Shown here: positions 26,699-34,858 of the stretch, one piece after another | Layout: each line of letters starts with the position of its first letter | Position numbering within the stretch: the stretch's first letter is position 1 | From: an uncultured Bdellovibrionales bacterium | GTDB lineage: Bacteria > Bdellovibrionota > Bdellovibrionia > Bdellovibrionales > UBA1609 | Assembly (NCBI GenBank): GCA_903833275.1 | Contig: CAILEP010000012.1 | Location: forward strand, 1 to 64,000 | Length of the DNA stretch: 64,000 bases | Reading direction: 5' to 3' | The notes under the pieces: generated by a model | The model's database searches: none | Told to the model about the DNA's origin: nothing | The model's input: only the letters and a program-made list of their open reading frames with translations | Position numbers and translations under genes: made by a program

Positions 26699-27361
26699 TT
26701 AAAAGCGCATTTCGTGAGCGTCTTTGGCCACGGTAACGGGTGCTGCTGTCGCTTTTTTGATTTCGTCAACGCTGAAGCCGGGGGCCCATTCTTTGAGCAC
26801 AAAGCCTTGGTCGGTAATATCGAAAACGGCCATGTCAGTCACGATAAGATGTACGCAATTTTTGCCCGTAAGCGGTAGCGTACATTTCTCAACAAGCTTG
26901 CTCTGGCCTTTGTTATCGAGCTGTTGCATGGCAACGATGACGTATTGTGCACCGGCAACGAGATCCATGGCGCCGCCCATGCCCTTTACAAGTTTGTTCG
27001 GTATCATCCAGTTGGCGATGCTGCCGAATTGATCCACTTGCATGGCGCCTAGAACGGTAAGGTCGACATGACCGCCGCGAATCATGGCGAAACTATCAGC
27101 CGACGAAAAAAAACTGGCGCCGGCTACGGTCGTAATCGTTTGTTTACCGGCATTAATCAAATCCGGATCGACATTGGCCTTGGTCGGAAAGGGCCCCATG
27201 CCGAGCAGGCCGTTTTCGCTCTGTAACATAACTCCTTTTTCAGCCGGGATATAATTCGCCACAAGTGTCGGGATGCCGATGCCGAGGTTCACGCAATATC
27301 CATGCTCAACTTCGTGGGCGATACGCTGGGCAATTTGTTCTCGAGTCAAATGGTGAGACAT
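26699..27361 (-). CDS. scoB: Succinyl-CoA:3-ketoacid CoA-transferase, subunit B
   Basis: 220 residues from the ATG at 27361. The catalytic glutamate lies in SENGLLGMGPFP, and GIGIPTLVANYIP, GGHVDLTVLGAMQVD and GMGGAMDLVAGA are characteristic. With subunit A it moves CoA from succinyl-CoA to acetoacetate. A TTG at 27370 would overlap the scoA stop (TTGA). The ATG has GAAGG at a better distance. The gene order on the minus strand is thiolase, scoA, scoB. Confidence 0.94.
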   Translation of the reverse strand: MSHHLTREQIAQRIAHEVEHGYCVNLGIGIPTLVANYIPAEKGVMLQSENGLLGMGPFPTKANVDPDLINAGKQTITTVAGASFFSSADSFAMIRGGHVDLTVLGAMQVDQFGSIANWMIPNKLVKGMGGAMDLVAGAQYVIVAMQQLDNKGQSKLVEKCTLPLTGKNCVHLIVTDMAVFDITDQGFVLKEWAPGFSVDEIKKATAAPVTVAKDAHEMRF

Positions 27362-27366
27362 AGATT

Positions 27367-28062
27367 TCAACCTTCGGTTAGCGTCAGATTTTCGATACGG
27401 TTTTGGTAATTGGTGCCTTTGAAAATTCTTTGAATGTAAATACCAGGAGTGTGAATTTGATCGGGGTCAAGGGTACCCACTTCAACCAGCTCTTCAACTT
27501 CAGCCACGGTGATTTTGCCAGCCGTGGCGACCATCGGGTTGAAGTTGCGTGCAGCTTTACGAAAAATCAGGTTGCCGAACTTATCGCCGCGCCAAGCTTT
27601 AACAAAGGCAAAATCACCTTTGATAGCGCGCTCAAGAACATATTCGCGGCCGTCAAAAACTTTAATCTCTTTGCCTTCGGCCACTTTGGTGCCGACGCCT
27701 GTTGGAGTATAAAAAGCGGGTATCCCAGCCCCACCCGCGCGTAATTTTTCGGCCAGAGTACCCTGCGGAGTCAGATCGACTTCAAGTTCGCCACTTAAAA
27801 ATTGCTTTTCAAAGGTTTGGTTTTCGCCAACGTAGCTCGAAATCATTTTCTTTATCTGGCGAGTGTGCAGTAGAAGACCGAGGCCAAAATCATCGACGCC
27901 GGCGTTATTTGAAACACAAGTTAGATTTTTTACGCCCAGTTCACGAAGGGCCATGATGCTATTTTCAGGGATGCCGCAGAGGCCAAACCCGCCAAATAAT
28001 AGCGTCATGCCGTCTTGCACGCCCTTCAGGGCTTCAAATGCATTTTTACAAACTTTATTCAT
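27367..28062 (-). CDS. scoA: Succinyl-CoA:3-ketoacid CoA-transferase, subunit A
   Basis: 231 residues of the alpha CoA-transferase subunit, with [58 protein letters not shown] and [10 protein letters not shown]. It pairs with ScoB and, with the thiolase upstream, turns acetoacetate into two acetyl-CoA. The leader of about 70 bases before its ATG holds a 32-base tandem duplication (28080-28143). Confidence 0.94.
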   Translation of the reverse strand: MNKVCKNAFEALKGVQDGMTLLFGGFGLCGIPENSIMALRELGVKNLTCVSNNAGVDDFGLGLLLHTRQIKKMISSYVGENQTFEKQFLSGELEVDLTPQGTLAEKLRAGGAGIPAFYTPTGVGTKVAEGKEIKVFDGREYVLERAIKGDFAFVKAWRGDKFGNLIFRKAARNFNPMVATAGKITVAEVEELVEVGTLDPDQIHTPGIYIQRIFKGTNYQNRIENLTLTEG

Positions 28063-28079
28063 TGGGCGCCCTCAGATTT

Positions 28080-28143
28080 TCTGGTTTATTGTTTCGAGGG
28101 CTCACGCCCTTTCTGATTTATTGTTTCGAGGGCTCACGCCCTC
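28080..28143. repeat. 32-base tandem duplication containing a hairpin
   Basis: Two nearly identical 32-base units (28080-28111, 28112-28143), each holding the stem GAGGGC-TCAC-GCCCTC. The second unit includes the stop codon and last codons of the thiolase gene. The first lies in the thiolase-scoA gap. It looks like a recent slippage duplication of the end of the thiolase gene, leaving two hairpins ahead of scoA. Confidence 0.8.
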
Positions 28144-29312
28144 TCAATAATCACCGCCACAGCTTCGCCCCCACCAATGCAGAGCGTGGCGAGACCGTAG
28201 CGTAGATTTTGATTTTTCAAAGCATAAACAAGGGTGGTCATGAGACGCGCGCCGCTGGCGCCGATCGGGTGCCCGAGGGCGACGGCCCCGCCAAGGGCAT
28301 TGACCTTTGCGGGGTCAAGGCTGAGATCACGAATTGCCGCCATCGTTACGCAGGCGAACGCTTCATTAATTTCAAAGAGGCCGATGTCGCTCGCTTTGAG
28401 TTGGGCCTTTTCGAGGGCGCGCTTGATGGCGCCGACAGGTGCGGTGGTGAACCACTTCGGGTCTTGGGCAAAAGTGGCGTGCGACACGATTCGGGCGAGC
28501 GGCTTTAATTTTTGGCCTTTTACTTTATCTTCAGAAGCGAGAACTAGGGCCGCGGCGCCGTCATTGATTTTGCTCGCATTGGCCGCCGTTATAGTGCCAT
28601 CTTTATCAAACGCCGGCTTTAGTTGCGGGATTTTATCAAACTTGGCTTTAAACGGCTCTTCGTCTTGAATTACGCGAACGACTTCTTTACCGGCCTTCAC
28701 TTCAACTTCAGCAATCTCGTCTTTGAATACGCCCTCTTTGATTGATTTTTGCGCCCGTGTGTAACTTTCAATCGCAAAGGCATCTTGTTCTTCTCGGGTA
28801 AATTTATATTCGCGCACGCACATTTCGGCCGCGGTGCCCATATGAAAGTTATTATAAGGGTCCCATAGACCGTCTTTCACCATTGAGTCGGCGGCGATAA
28901 TGGGGCCGAGGCGATAACCGGTGCGAGAATTTTCGAGAAGGTGTGGGGCAAGCGACATGTTCTCTTGCCCGCCTGCAATCGCGATTTCGCAGTTGCCGAG
29001 TTGAATCGAATCACTTGCGAGCATCAGCGCTTTTAATCCAGAACCGCAAACCTTATTAATCGTCATGCACGCAACAGAAGTTGGTAAGCCGGCATAAATC
29101 GCCGCTTGTCGCGCGGGGGCTTGGCCGACCCCGGCAGTTAAAACTTGGCCCATTATGCACTCCTCGATTTGTGTTCCTTGAACCCCAGCGCGGCTCAATG
29201 CCGATTTTATTGCGGTGGCCCCGAGGTGAGGGGCGGCGAGAGTTGAAAGTGCTCCTTGAAATGTGCCGATAGGTGTTCGAGCGGCGCCGACGATAAAAAC
29301 TGATTTTGCCAT
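28134..29312 (-). CDS. Acetyl-CoA C-acetyltransferase (thiolase)
   Basis: 392 residues from the ATG at 29312 (ACAAGGAG upstream). The thiolase motifs are intact: active-site cysteine in NKVCGSGLKALMLAS, VAGGQENMS-type sequence (AIAGGQENMSLAPH), GHPIGASGAR and the terminal LCIGGGEAVAVI. It cleaves acetoacetyl-CoA to two acetyl-CoA, or condenses them. In this operon with scoAB it completes 3-hydroxybutyrate/acetoacetate use. An upstream in-frame start at 29342 would add ten atypical residues and is rejected. Confidence 0.95.
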   Translation of the reverse strand: MAKSVFIVGAARTPIGTFQGALSTLAAPHLGATAIKSALSRAGVQGTQIEECIMGQVLTAGVGQAPARQAAIYAGLPTSVACMTINKVCGSGLKALMLASDSIQLGNCEIAIAGGQENMSLAPHLLENSRTGYRLGPIIAADSMVKDGLWDPYNNFHMGTAAEMCVREYKFTREEQDAFAIESYTRAQKSIKEGVFKDEIAEVEVKAGKEVVRVIQDEEPFKAKFDKIPQLKPAFDKDGTITAANASKINDGAAALVLASEDKVKGQKLKPLARIVSHATFAQDPKWFTTAPVGAIKRALEKAQLKASDIGLFEINEAFACVTMAAIRDLSLDPAKVNALGGAVALGHPIGASGARLMTTLVYALKNQNLRYGLATLCIGGGEAVAVIIERA

Positions 29313-29399
29313 AAAGAGTGGGCTCCTTGTAAAAGTAGGCAATTGTCACCAATGACGCTTTTTGTTGTCAACACGAACCCCTTATGTTGAAGTAGATTC

Positions 29400-30491
29400 A
29401 TGCGAGTCATCATTTATAAAATGTTGCGCATCAGTTTGGGCTTCGCTGTCAGCACGGCGGGGGTCTTTGGTGTCGTCAGTAACGCCCACGCGAATACAGG
29501 CGTACCGCTTGCTCCGATTCGACTGAAAGTTGAGCCCCAAGATCGTATTTTCATAAAGGGCTACCGCGGTCGCGTTGAGTACTTTGCCAAAGACAATTTG
29601 ACCGACATCGTGGTGACGGTTCACGAAGTTGAACGCGCCAATGCGGGTGCGATAAAAAAAGCTACCAAAATTTTTGGCAGCGACGATTGGCAAGTGACAG
29701 TAAAGCGCGAAAACAACACGATCATCATGAGTATCGATGGCCCAACCTCAAAGCAAACGTGGAGCGAATTGCTCGTTGGCGGCAATATGTCGCCTGAGGT
29801 CCCGGAGTTCGTGATCAGCGCGACGGGGCCTTCTCGACCTCTCGAGGTCAGTTGGCATGATGGCCCGATCAAAATAGAAAATTTGGCTTCAGAGCTGCGC
29901 GTGACCTCGGTCAAAAGTAATATCGAAATTGCACAGGGGCACGGCGATGCCACTGTCAGTTTGCAAGAGGGTGAGCTCGATATAAAAAATCGCAAAGGCC
30001 CTCTTTATATCGAGAGCTATAATGCGAAGGTAAACATTTTAGGTTCAGATGGCCCGGTTCGTCTTGAGAATTTTGCTGGTGATACAAATTTGCATGGCGC
30101 CGACGGCAGCGTCGATTTTATGTCGTATAAGGGCGCGGCAAAATTAGCGGCGATTAAAGGTCGTCTCGAATTTAAAAATGGCGTGGGCGCTATTCATATT
30201 GAAAAGTTTGAAGGGGAGTTGCGCGGCCAATCCGCTCAAGGTGCAGTGACGGCTGAAATTCTCGGCGATGCCGATGTTCGGCTGCAATCTGTCGAAGGCG
30301 CCGTGAATTTGCATTTACCGTCGAGTGGCGCCTGGGTGAATCTTGTGACAACGGATGGTCAAATGACAGTGCCGAGTTATTTAAAGCCGACTCGGCTGCC
30401 GACCCAGATCGTTCGCTCTGGAAAACTTAAGGGCTCGGCGAGTGGCAGTATTTATGTTCGGACAACCTCGGGTGAAATTCGCATTCATTAA
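29400..30491 (+). CDS. Exported repetitive beta protein (DUF4097-like)
   Basis: 363 residues with a signal peptide (MLRISLGFAVSTAGVFGVVSNAHA). The mature part has short repeated strands of the kind seen in right-handed or sheet-stack beta repeats: LEVSWHDGPIKIENLASELRV, VNILGSDGPVRLENFAGDTNL and LEFKNGVGAIHIEKFEGELR. This resembles DUF4097-type domains, which often sit on the cell surface or periplasm. Function is unknown. Start at 29400 or at the internal ATG 29421; the second is closer to a standard signal peptide. It is divergent from the thiolase operon. Confidence 0.65.
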   Translation: MRVIIYKMLRISLGFAVSTAGVFGVVSNAHANTGVPLAPIRLKVEPQDRIFIKGYRGRVEYFAKDNLTDIVVTVHEVERANAGAIKKATKIFGSDDWQVTVKRENNTIIMSIDGPTSKQTWSELLVGGNMSPEVPEFVISATGPSRPLEVSWHDGPIKIENLASELRVTSVKSNIEIAQGHGDATVSLQEGELDIKNRKGPLYIESYNAKVNILGSDGPVRLENFAGDTNLHGADGSVDFMSYKGAAKLAAIKGRLEFKNGVGAIHIEKFEGELRGQSAQGAVTAEILGDADVRLQSVEGAVNLHLPSSGAWVNLVTTDGQMTVPSYLKPTRLPTQIVRSGKLKGSASGSIYVRTTSGEIRIH

Positions 30492-30541
30492 TTCCTTTCA
30501 TTTTTCTTTGATTTTTTTTCGCAAGTTTTTCTCGCAAGTTA

Positions 30542-30570
30542 TTGACAAGCTGGTTAAAATCCCTCACATT
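30542..30570 (+). promoter_or_regulatory. Possible sigma-70 promoter for a leaderless or short-leader gene
   Basis: TTGACA at 30542-30547, 17 bases of spacing, then CACATT at 30565-30570. The start codon is at 30579, so transcription would begin at or next to the ATG. No Shine-Dalgarno sequence is seen. The -10 match is weak. Confidence 0.35.
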
Positions 30571-30578
30571 CGCTCGAT

Positions 30579-31127
30579 ATGGCGAAAAATCAAAATACAC
30601 CTAAGTCGAAAAACACAAGTAATTCCGCAGAGAAAGGCGCAGAGAGCGCGGCTGAAAAACCGGCTGAGTCGACGGTTTTGACGCCTGCAGTCGTTAACGC
30701 AGCCCCAACTACGGGCCCCATTGACCCTGCGGCCGAGGTAATTTCAGACGAAGAAGTGGTTTTAACCGACGCGGAAGGTCGCCGCTACTGTCGAGCCACG
30801 GACTGCGATCAAATCGGTATTGTTGATGGCTACTGCCGCTTTCACTATTTGCTTTACTGGAAGAAAATCCAAAACCGCAAGCGCATTTTGGCCGATGGCA
30901 AGCTCGAGCGTTACATTGAAGAGTTGACCTCGCGTTACACAGACAAATTTGTCGAACTTTTGCGTAAAGACACACGCACAGAAAAAGATTTTCTTGGCGC
31001 CCTACAAGAGCTTGATCTCGATGATTCAGCGTCGGCAACGGCGAATGAAGAGGATGAGGCGAAGACCTACATCGAAGAGATCAGTGGTGTGGCCGCTCCC
31101 GAAGCCCGGGACGACGAAGGTTTCTGA
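30579..31127 (+). CDS. Zinc-knuckle-like small protein, unknown function
   Basis: 182 residues, cytosolic. The first 60 are low-complexity (Ala, Glu, Lys, Pro, Ser, Thr). A probable metal site follows: C71-x4-C76-x9-C86-x2-H89 in a YCRATDC...GYCRFHY context. A helical, charged region (KRILADGKLERYIEELTSRY) and an acidic tail end it. The single zinc site and acidic tail suggest an interaction role, perhaps with nucleic acid or a transcription or translation partner. No family name is offered. It lacks a ribosome-binding site. Confidence 0.75.
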   Translation: MAKNQNTPKSKNTSNSAEKGAESAAEKPAESTVLTPAVVNAAPTTGPIDPAAEVISDEEVVLTDAEGRRYCRATDCDQIGIVDGYCRFHYLLYWKKIQNRKRILADGKLERYIEELTSRYTDKFVELLRKDTRTEKDFLGALQELDLDDSASATANEEDEAKTYIEEISGVAAPEARDDEGF

Positions 31128-31163
31128 AGTCGCCCAAAAATACCGGTGGGAGCTTCTGTTTAA

Positions 31164-31709
31164 ATGGGATTTTCTGACCTTCAGCCGTCGTTAAGGGGCC
31201 CCGAGCTTTCGTTGCGCCCGTTATTACAAGCCGATTTTGAATCGCTATTTGCTGCCGCCGGAGACCCATTGATTTGGCAGCAGCACCCAGAACCAATGCG
31301 CTTTCAAAAAGAAAATTTCAAAAGGTATTTTCAGACCGGCATTGAGAGTCGAGGTGCATTTCTGATTAGTTCAAATGCCTCGGGCGAAGTGCTTGGTTGC
31401 TCGCGTTTTTATGATCACGACGTTCAACTCAAGCAAATATCTATTGGTTACACTTTTTTGGTTCGAAAATGTTGGGGTGGTGTTTTCAATCGAGAGCTAA
31501 AGCATTTAATGCTGCTTCACGCCTTCAATTTTGTCGAAACGGTTTTGTTTGAGGTTGGGCCGGATAACATTCGTTCAAGAAGGGCGCTTGATAAAATCGG
31601 CGCGAGGTTAACCGGCGAAAAGCTTAAAATCGCGGCGGATGGGCAAAAGCGCCCCTCGCTAACCTACACGCTGCTAAGAGAAAACTATAAGAGTCTGATC
31701 AATGCTTAG
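31164..31709 (+). CDS. GNAT-family N-acetyltransferase (RimJ/RimL-like)
   Basis: 181 residues. GPELSLRPLLQADFESLF at the start, GEVLGCSRFYDHD in the central strand, then IGYTFLVRKCWGGVFNRELKHLML (acetyl-CoA loop region) and EVGPDNIRSRRALDKIGARLTG are the RimJ/RimL signature. It probably acetylates a protein N terminus or a small amine. The substrate is unknown. GGGAG lies 11 bases before the ATG. Its last 11 bases overlap the convergent gene. Confidence 0.85.
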   Translation: MGFSDLQPSLRGPELSLRPLLQADFESLFAAAGDPLIWQQHPEPMRFQKENFKRYFQTGIESRGAFLISSNASGEVLGCSRFYDHDVQLKQISIGYTFLVRKCWGGVFNRELKHLMLLHAFNFVETVLFEVGPDNIRSRRALDKIGARLTGEKLKIAADGQKRPSLTYTLLRENYKSLINA

Positions 31710-32307
31710 CTGGCTTTTTCTTAGTGGCCTTTGGCTTTGCACTTTGCTTACGGGCCTCGGCTCCGACATCGATGTCTTCGTCTGAGGTTGCCTCGTCGAC
31801 ATCGCCAAGGCCAAGCAGCGATATCACAGCTTGTTCGTCATCGCTTGGGTCGTTGCCTTTAACTAGGCCGTCTTCGAGCTCGCCGAGAATTCGATCGGCT
31901 TCAGATTCAAGCGACGTATTGGTTGTCGTCACCTGCAAGAAAAGTTTTTTGCCGTCGAAGTTATGCGCTTGCCACTCACGCGGAAAGCTTTCGAGGCCGT
32001 CTTCGGCTTCAAAAAACTGCAGCATCATTGACGCGGCGCAATCAATGCAAACCTGAATTTGCTCCAGAGCATTTTGTTTTTTGGCATTAAAATCGAGCGA
32101 AACTTCGAAATTGGCCTGAAGCAATCGGCCATTCTCAAGATAACCGGCTTGAAACCAGAGCTCGGCCGGGTAAATTCGGCCGCTGATAACGATCTTGCCG
32201 CTTTTCGCGGCCTGTTCGAAGTTCTCTTCAAAAACTTCACGAATTTGACCGCAAAGTTCAGTGGGGAGCGAGGTCCATTTTAACGATGATTTAAGCCGAG
32301 GGTGCAT
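31699..32307 (-). CDS. Conserved-looking protein with basic tail, unknown function
   Basis: 202 residues, soluble. Residues 1-130 look like a mixed alpha/beta domain (GKIVISGRIYPAELWFQAGYLENG, ANFEVSLDFNAKKQNALEQI). An acidic stretch (DPSDDEQAVISL...EATSDEDIDVG) and a Lys-rich C-terminal tail (KPKATKKKPAKH) follow. The acidic-then-basic ending could bind nucleic acid or protein. I do not recognise it. It converges on the acetyltransferase gene with an 11-base overlap and is divergent from miaB. Confidence 0.65.
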   Translation of the reverse strand: MHPRLKSSLKWTSLPTELCGQIREVFEENFEQAAKSGKIVISGRIYPAELWFQAGYLENGRLLQANFEVSLDFNAKKQNALEQIQVCIDCAASMMLQFFEAEDGLESFPREWQAHNFDGKKLFLQVTTTNTSLESEADRILGELEDGLVKGNDPSDDEQAVISLLGLGDVDEATSDEDIDVGAEARKQSAKPKATKKKPAKH

Positions 32308-32415
32308 GTTCTAAAGCCTCTGATTTGATCTAAAATAATTAAATATTGAGCGCGAGAATATATCTCTGTAATTCGTTGGTTGACAAGTTGAATCAAAGGC
32401 CACAAATCATTGGCA

Positions 32416-33777
32416 ATGCAAGAGCCACAATCGCCAAACACTGATCCGCTTTCAACCGCCGGCACGCGCCGTGGCGTTTACATCTCAACCTACGGTTGCC
32501 AGATGAACGTCAACGACACCGAGCGAATGTACACCCTGCTTGAAATGGTTAACTACGAGCCCGTTTCGCGCCCCGAAGATGCTGAGCTCATTATTATCAA
32601 TTCGTGTAGCGTGCGCGAGAAGCCAGTGCATAAAGTGCATTCAGAGGCGGGTCGCTACCGAAAGCTCAAAGCTAAGAACCCCAATCTTCGCATCGGAGTT
32701 GGCGGTTGCGTCGGCCAACAAGAAAAGGGCAATCTTCTCGAAGACGTACCGGTTCTTGATTTCGTGTTTGGCCCCGACAACATCGATAATCTGCCCAAGA
32801 TAGTTCAAGAGATGCGCGACAAGAATCTGCGGCCAGTGGATGCCAAGTTTTCGCACGGCGAACCCTATCAGATTGAAACCCTGATTCGCAAACCCGGCGT
32901 GGCGGCGTTTGTTAATATCACGAAGGGCTGCGATAATTTCTGCACGTTTTGTGTGGTGCCGTTTACGCGTGGGCGCGAGCGCAGCCGTTCGTTAAAAGAA
33001 CTAATCGTCGACATTCAGAAGCTCACCCTTCGCGGCGTTAAAGAAGTGACCTTGATTGGCCAAAACGTGAACTCGTATAAATCAGATTGCGGCGCCAATT
33101 TCGGCGACCTTATGTCGCGGGTCGCGACCGATACTGATGTTGAGCGCATTCGTTTTACCACTCCGCACCCGAAAGATTTTAATCTCGACTTGGCGCAAAT
33201 CATTCAGAAGCATCGAAATAAAATTATGGAGTATATGCATCTGCCGGCCCAGTCGGGTAACTCTGAAGTGCTTGAGCGCATGAACCGTGGCTACACGCGC
33301 GAAGAGTACATTGAAAAGGCCAGGATGCTGGCGCGAGAAATACCGAACTGTGTTTTTTCGACCGACTTGATTGTCGGCTTTCCGGGTGAAACCGAAGAGC
33401 AGTTTGAAGACACCCTGACACTGCTTGATGAGGTGCCGTATGAAAGCATTTATGCCTTTAAGTACAGCTCTCGGCCGTTTACCAAGGCAGCGAAGTTTAC
33501 CGACCAATTGGATGAAGTAACTAAATCTGAACGATTAACGCGACTGCTGGCTAAGCACCGCAGCATTTCGTTTGAAGTAGCTAAGAAGTACGAACAGAAA
33601 ATCCTCGATGTGCTAGTTGAAGATTTTCAAGAAAAAGACAGTTCATGTTATGGGCGAAGTACGGGCAATAAATCTGTACATTTCGCCGGTCGACGTGATT
33701 TGATAGGCCAAACGTTGCCGATTCGGGTGACTGAGGCTTATCCGCAAGTTTTCTACGGGGAGTTGGTTGAATCATGA
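32416..33777 (+). CDS. miaB: tRNA-2-methylthio-N6-dimethylallyladenosine synthase MiaB
   Basis: 453 residues from the ATG at 32416 (the TTG at 32410 is possible). The N-terminal UPF0004 domain has its three cluster cysteines (TYGCQMN, INSCSVREKP, GGCVGQQ). The radical-SAM domain has C-x3-C-x2-C in GCDNFCTFC, HLPAQSGNSEVLERMNRGY and DLIVGFPGETEEQF, and a C-terminal TRAM domain follows. It adds a methylthio group to i6A37 of tRNAs reading U-starting codons. It is followed by the DUF151 gene with an ATGA overlap, heading a run that continues to dnaE. Confidence 0.96.
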   Translation: MQEPQSPNTDPLSTAGTRRGVYISTYGCQMNVNDTERMYTLLEMVNYEPVSRPEDAELIIINSCSVREKPVHKVHSEAGRYRKLKAKNPNLRIGVGGCVGQQEKGNLLEDVPVLDFVFGPDNIDNLPKIVQEMRDKNLRPVDAKFSHGEPYQIETLIRKPGVAAFVNITKGCDNFCTFCVVPFTRGRERSRSLKELIVDIQKLTLRGVKEVTLIGQNVNSYKSDCGANFGDLMSRVATDTDVERIRFTTPHPKDFNLDLAQIIQKHRNKIMEYMHLPAQSGNSEVLERMNRGYTREEYIEKARMLAREIPNCVFSTDLIVGFPGETEEQFEDTLTLLDEVPYESIYAFKYSSRPFTKAAKFTDQLDEVTKSERLTRLLAKHRSISFEVAKKYEQKILDVLVEDFQEKDSSCYGRSTGNKSVHFAGRRDLIGQTLPIRVTEAYPQVFYGELVES

Positions 33778-34268
33778 CTTCTTTCAATGCTGAATTAGAA
33801 TCTAAAAAAGACTGGGTAGAAATGTTTCCGTTTGGTTTGGCTGTCGGGGCCGAGCACATGCGACCCGTTATGATCTTCAAAGACAAGGCCAAAAAGCAAG
33901 TTTTGCCAGTTTGTCTGAGCCCCATTGATGCGGGTATCGCGGTGTCGCAGTCGGCGATCGAGGCCGACAGCTCGCCGCATGATCTTTCTTGGAGCATTTT
34001 GAAAAAGATCGGCATCAAACTTGAAAAATGTTTTTTTAAAGAACTCAAGGGTCACCATCAGTACGTCGAGTTGAAATTCACCGGGCACAAAGACCTCGAA
34101 TGTTTTGAGGCTCGAGCCGACGATGCTATTTCGTTTTGTTTACAGGCCGGTTGCCGATTTTTTGCGACAGTTGAATACATCGAAAAATCGCGCGTGCTTG
34201 AAGGTGAGATGTTGGTCGCGGGTGTGTCTCGTCGACCCGAAGTGAATCCGCACCCGTATTTGAATTGA
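33774..34268 (+). CDS. DUF151 (bifunctional nuclease-like) protein
   Basis: 164 residues. The N-terminal ~125 residues match the DUF151/BFN fold: RPVMIFKDKAKKQVLPVCLSPIDAGIAV, SPHDLSWSILKKIGIKLEKC and DDAISFCLQAGCRFFATVEYI. Some members have weak nuclease activity, and many are of unknown role. Its ATG overlaps the TGA of miaB (ATGA at 33774), so expression is coupled. Acidic residues implied in catalysis cannot be confirmed by eye. Confidence 0.85.
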   Translation: MTSFNAELESKKDWVEMFPFGLAVGAEHMRPVMIFKDKAKKQVLPVCLSPIDAGIAVSQSAIEADSSPHDLSWSILKKIGIKLEKCFFKELKGHHQYVELKFTGHKDLECFEARADDAISFCLQAGCRFFATVEYIEKSRVLEGEMLVAGVSRRPEVNPHPYLN

Positions 34269-34300
34269 TTTAGAAATTCTATTAATGAAAGGCTTTGTTC

Positions 34301-34849
34301 ATGCTCATTCCGCTAACGCAACTTGGGCCGCAAGGTGAGCCAAAAGTGGGTCGAGGCACCTTCGTAGCCCCGAATGCGACTCTCGTCGGTGACGTCGAGC
34401 TGGGTGAGAATTGCTCGGTGTGGTTCAACGCGGTTCTGCGCGGCGATGTTATGCCCATTCGTATTGGCAATGAAACCAATATTCAAGACGGCACAATTGT
34501 TCATGGCACTTACAAAAAATGCGGCACAACGATTGGCTCGCAGGTGACGGTTGGGCACGGCGTGATTTTACACGGCACTGAGATTGGCGATCGCGTGCTC
34601 ATCGGCATGGGCGCTATCTTAATGGATCAATCTAAGGTCGGTTCTGAATCTATTGTCGCGGCGGGGGCGTTGATCACTGAGGGTAAAGAGTTTCCGCCCG
34701 GAGTTTTGATCGTCGGTCGACCGGCAGTGGTCAAGCGCGAACTGACGAGTGAAGAGCGGGGCTTTTTAACCAAGTCGGCGAATAACTATCTTATGTATAA
34801 AAAATGGTATGACGACATAGTTTGTCAGGATCACAGTGTTTCAAATTGA
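34301..34849 (+). CDS. Gamma-carbonic-anhydrase-like left-handed beta-helix protein
   Basis: 182 residues from the ATG at 34301 with AAAGG upstream. It has the hexapeptide repeats of the left-handed beta-helix (VGDVELGENCSVWFNAVLRGD; IRIGNETNIQDGTIVHGT) and the histidines that form the trimer-interface metal site (VHGT, VGHGVILHGTEIG). It resembles YrdA/CaiE/PaaY-type proteins, some of which hydrate CO2. Activity cannot be read from sequence. It lies between the DUF151 gene and guaB. Confidence 0.88.
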   Translation: MLIPLTQLGPQGEPKVGRGTFVAPNATLVGDVELGENCSVWFNAVLRGDVMPIRIGNETNIQDGTIVHGTYKKCGTTIGSQVTVGHGVILHGTEIGDRVLIGMGAILMDQSKVGSESIVAAGALITEGKEFPPGVLIVGRPAVVKRELTSEERGFLTKSANNYLMYKKWYDDIVCQDHSVSN

Positions 34850-34858
34850 GGTAAGTTC

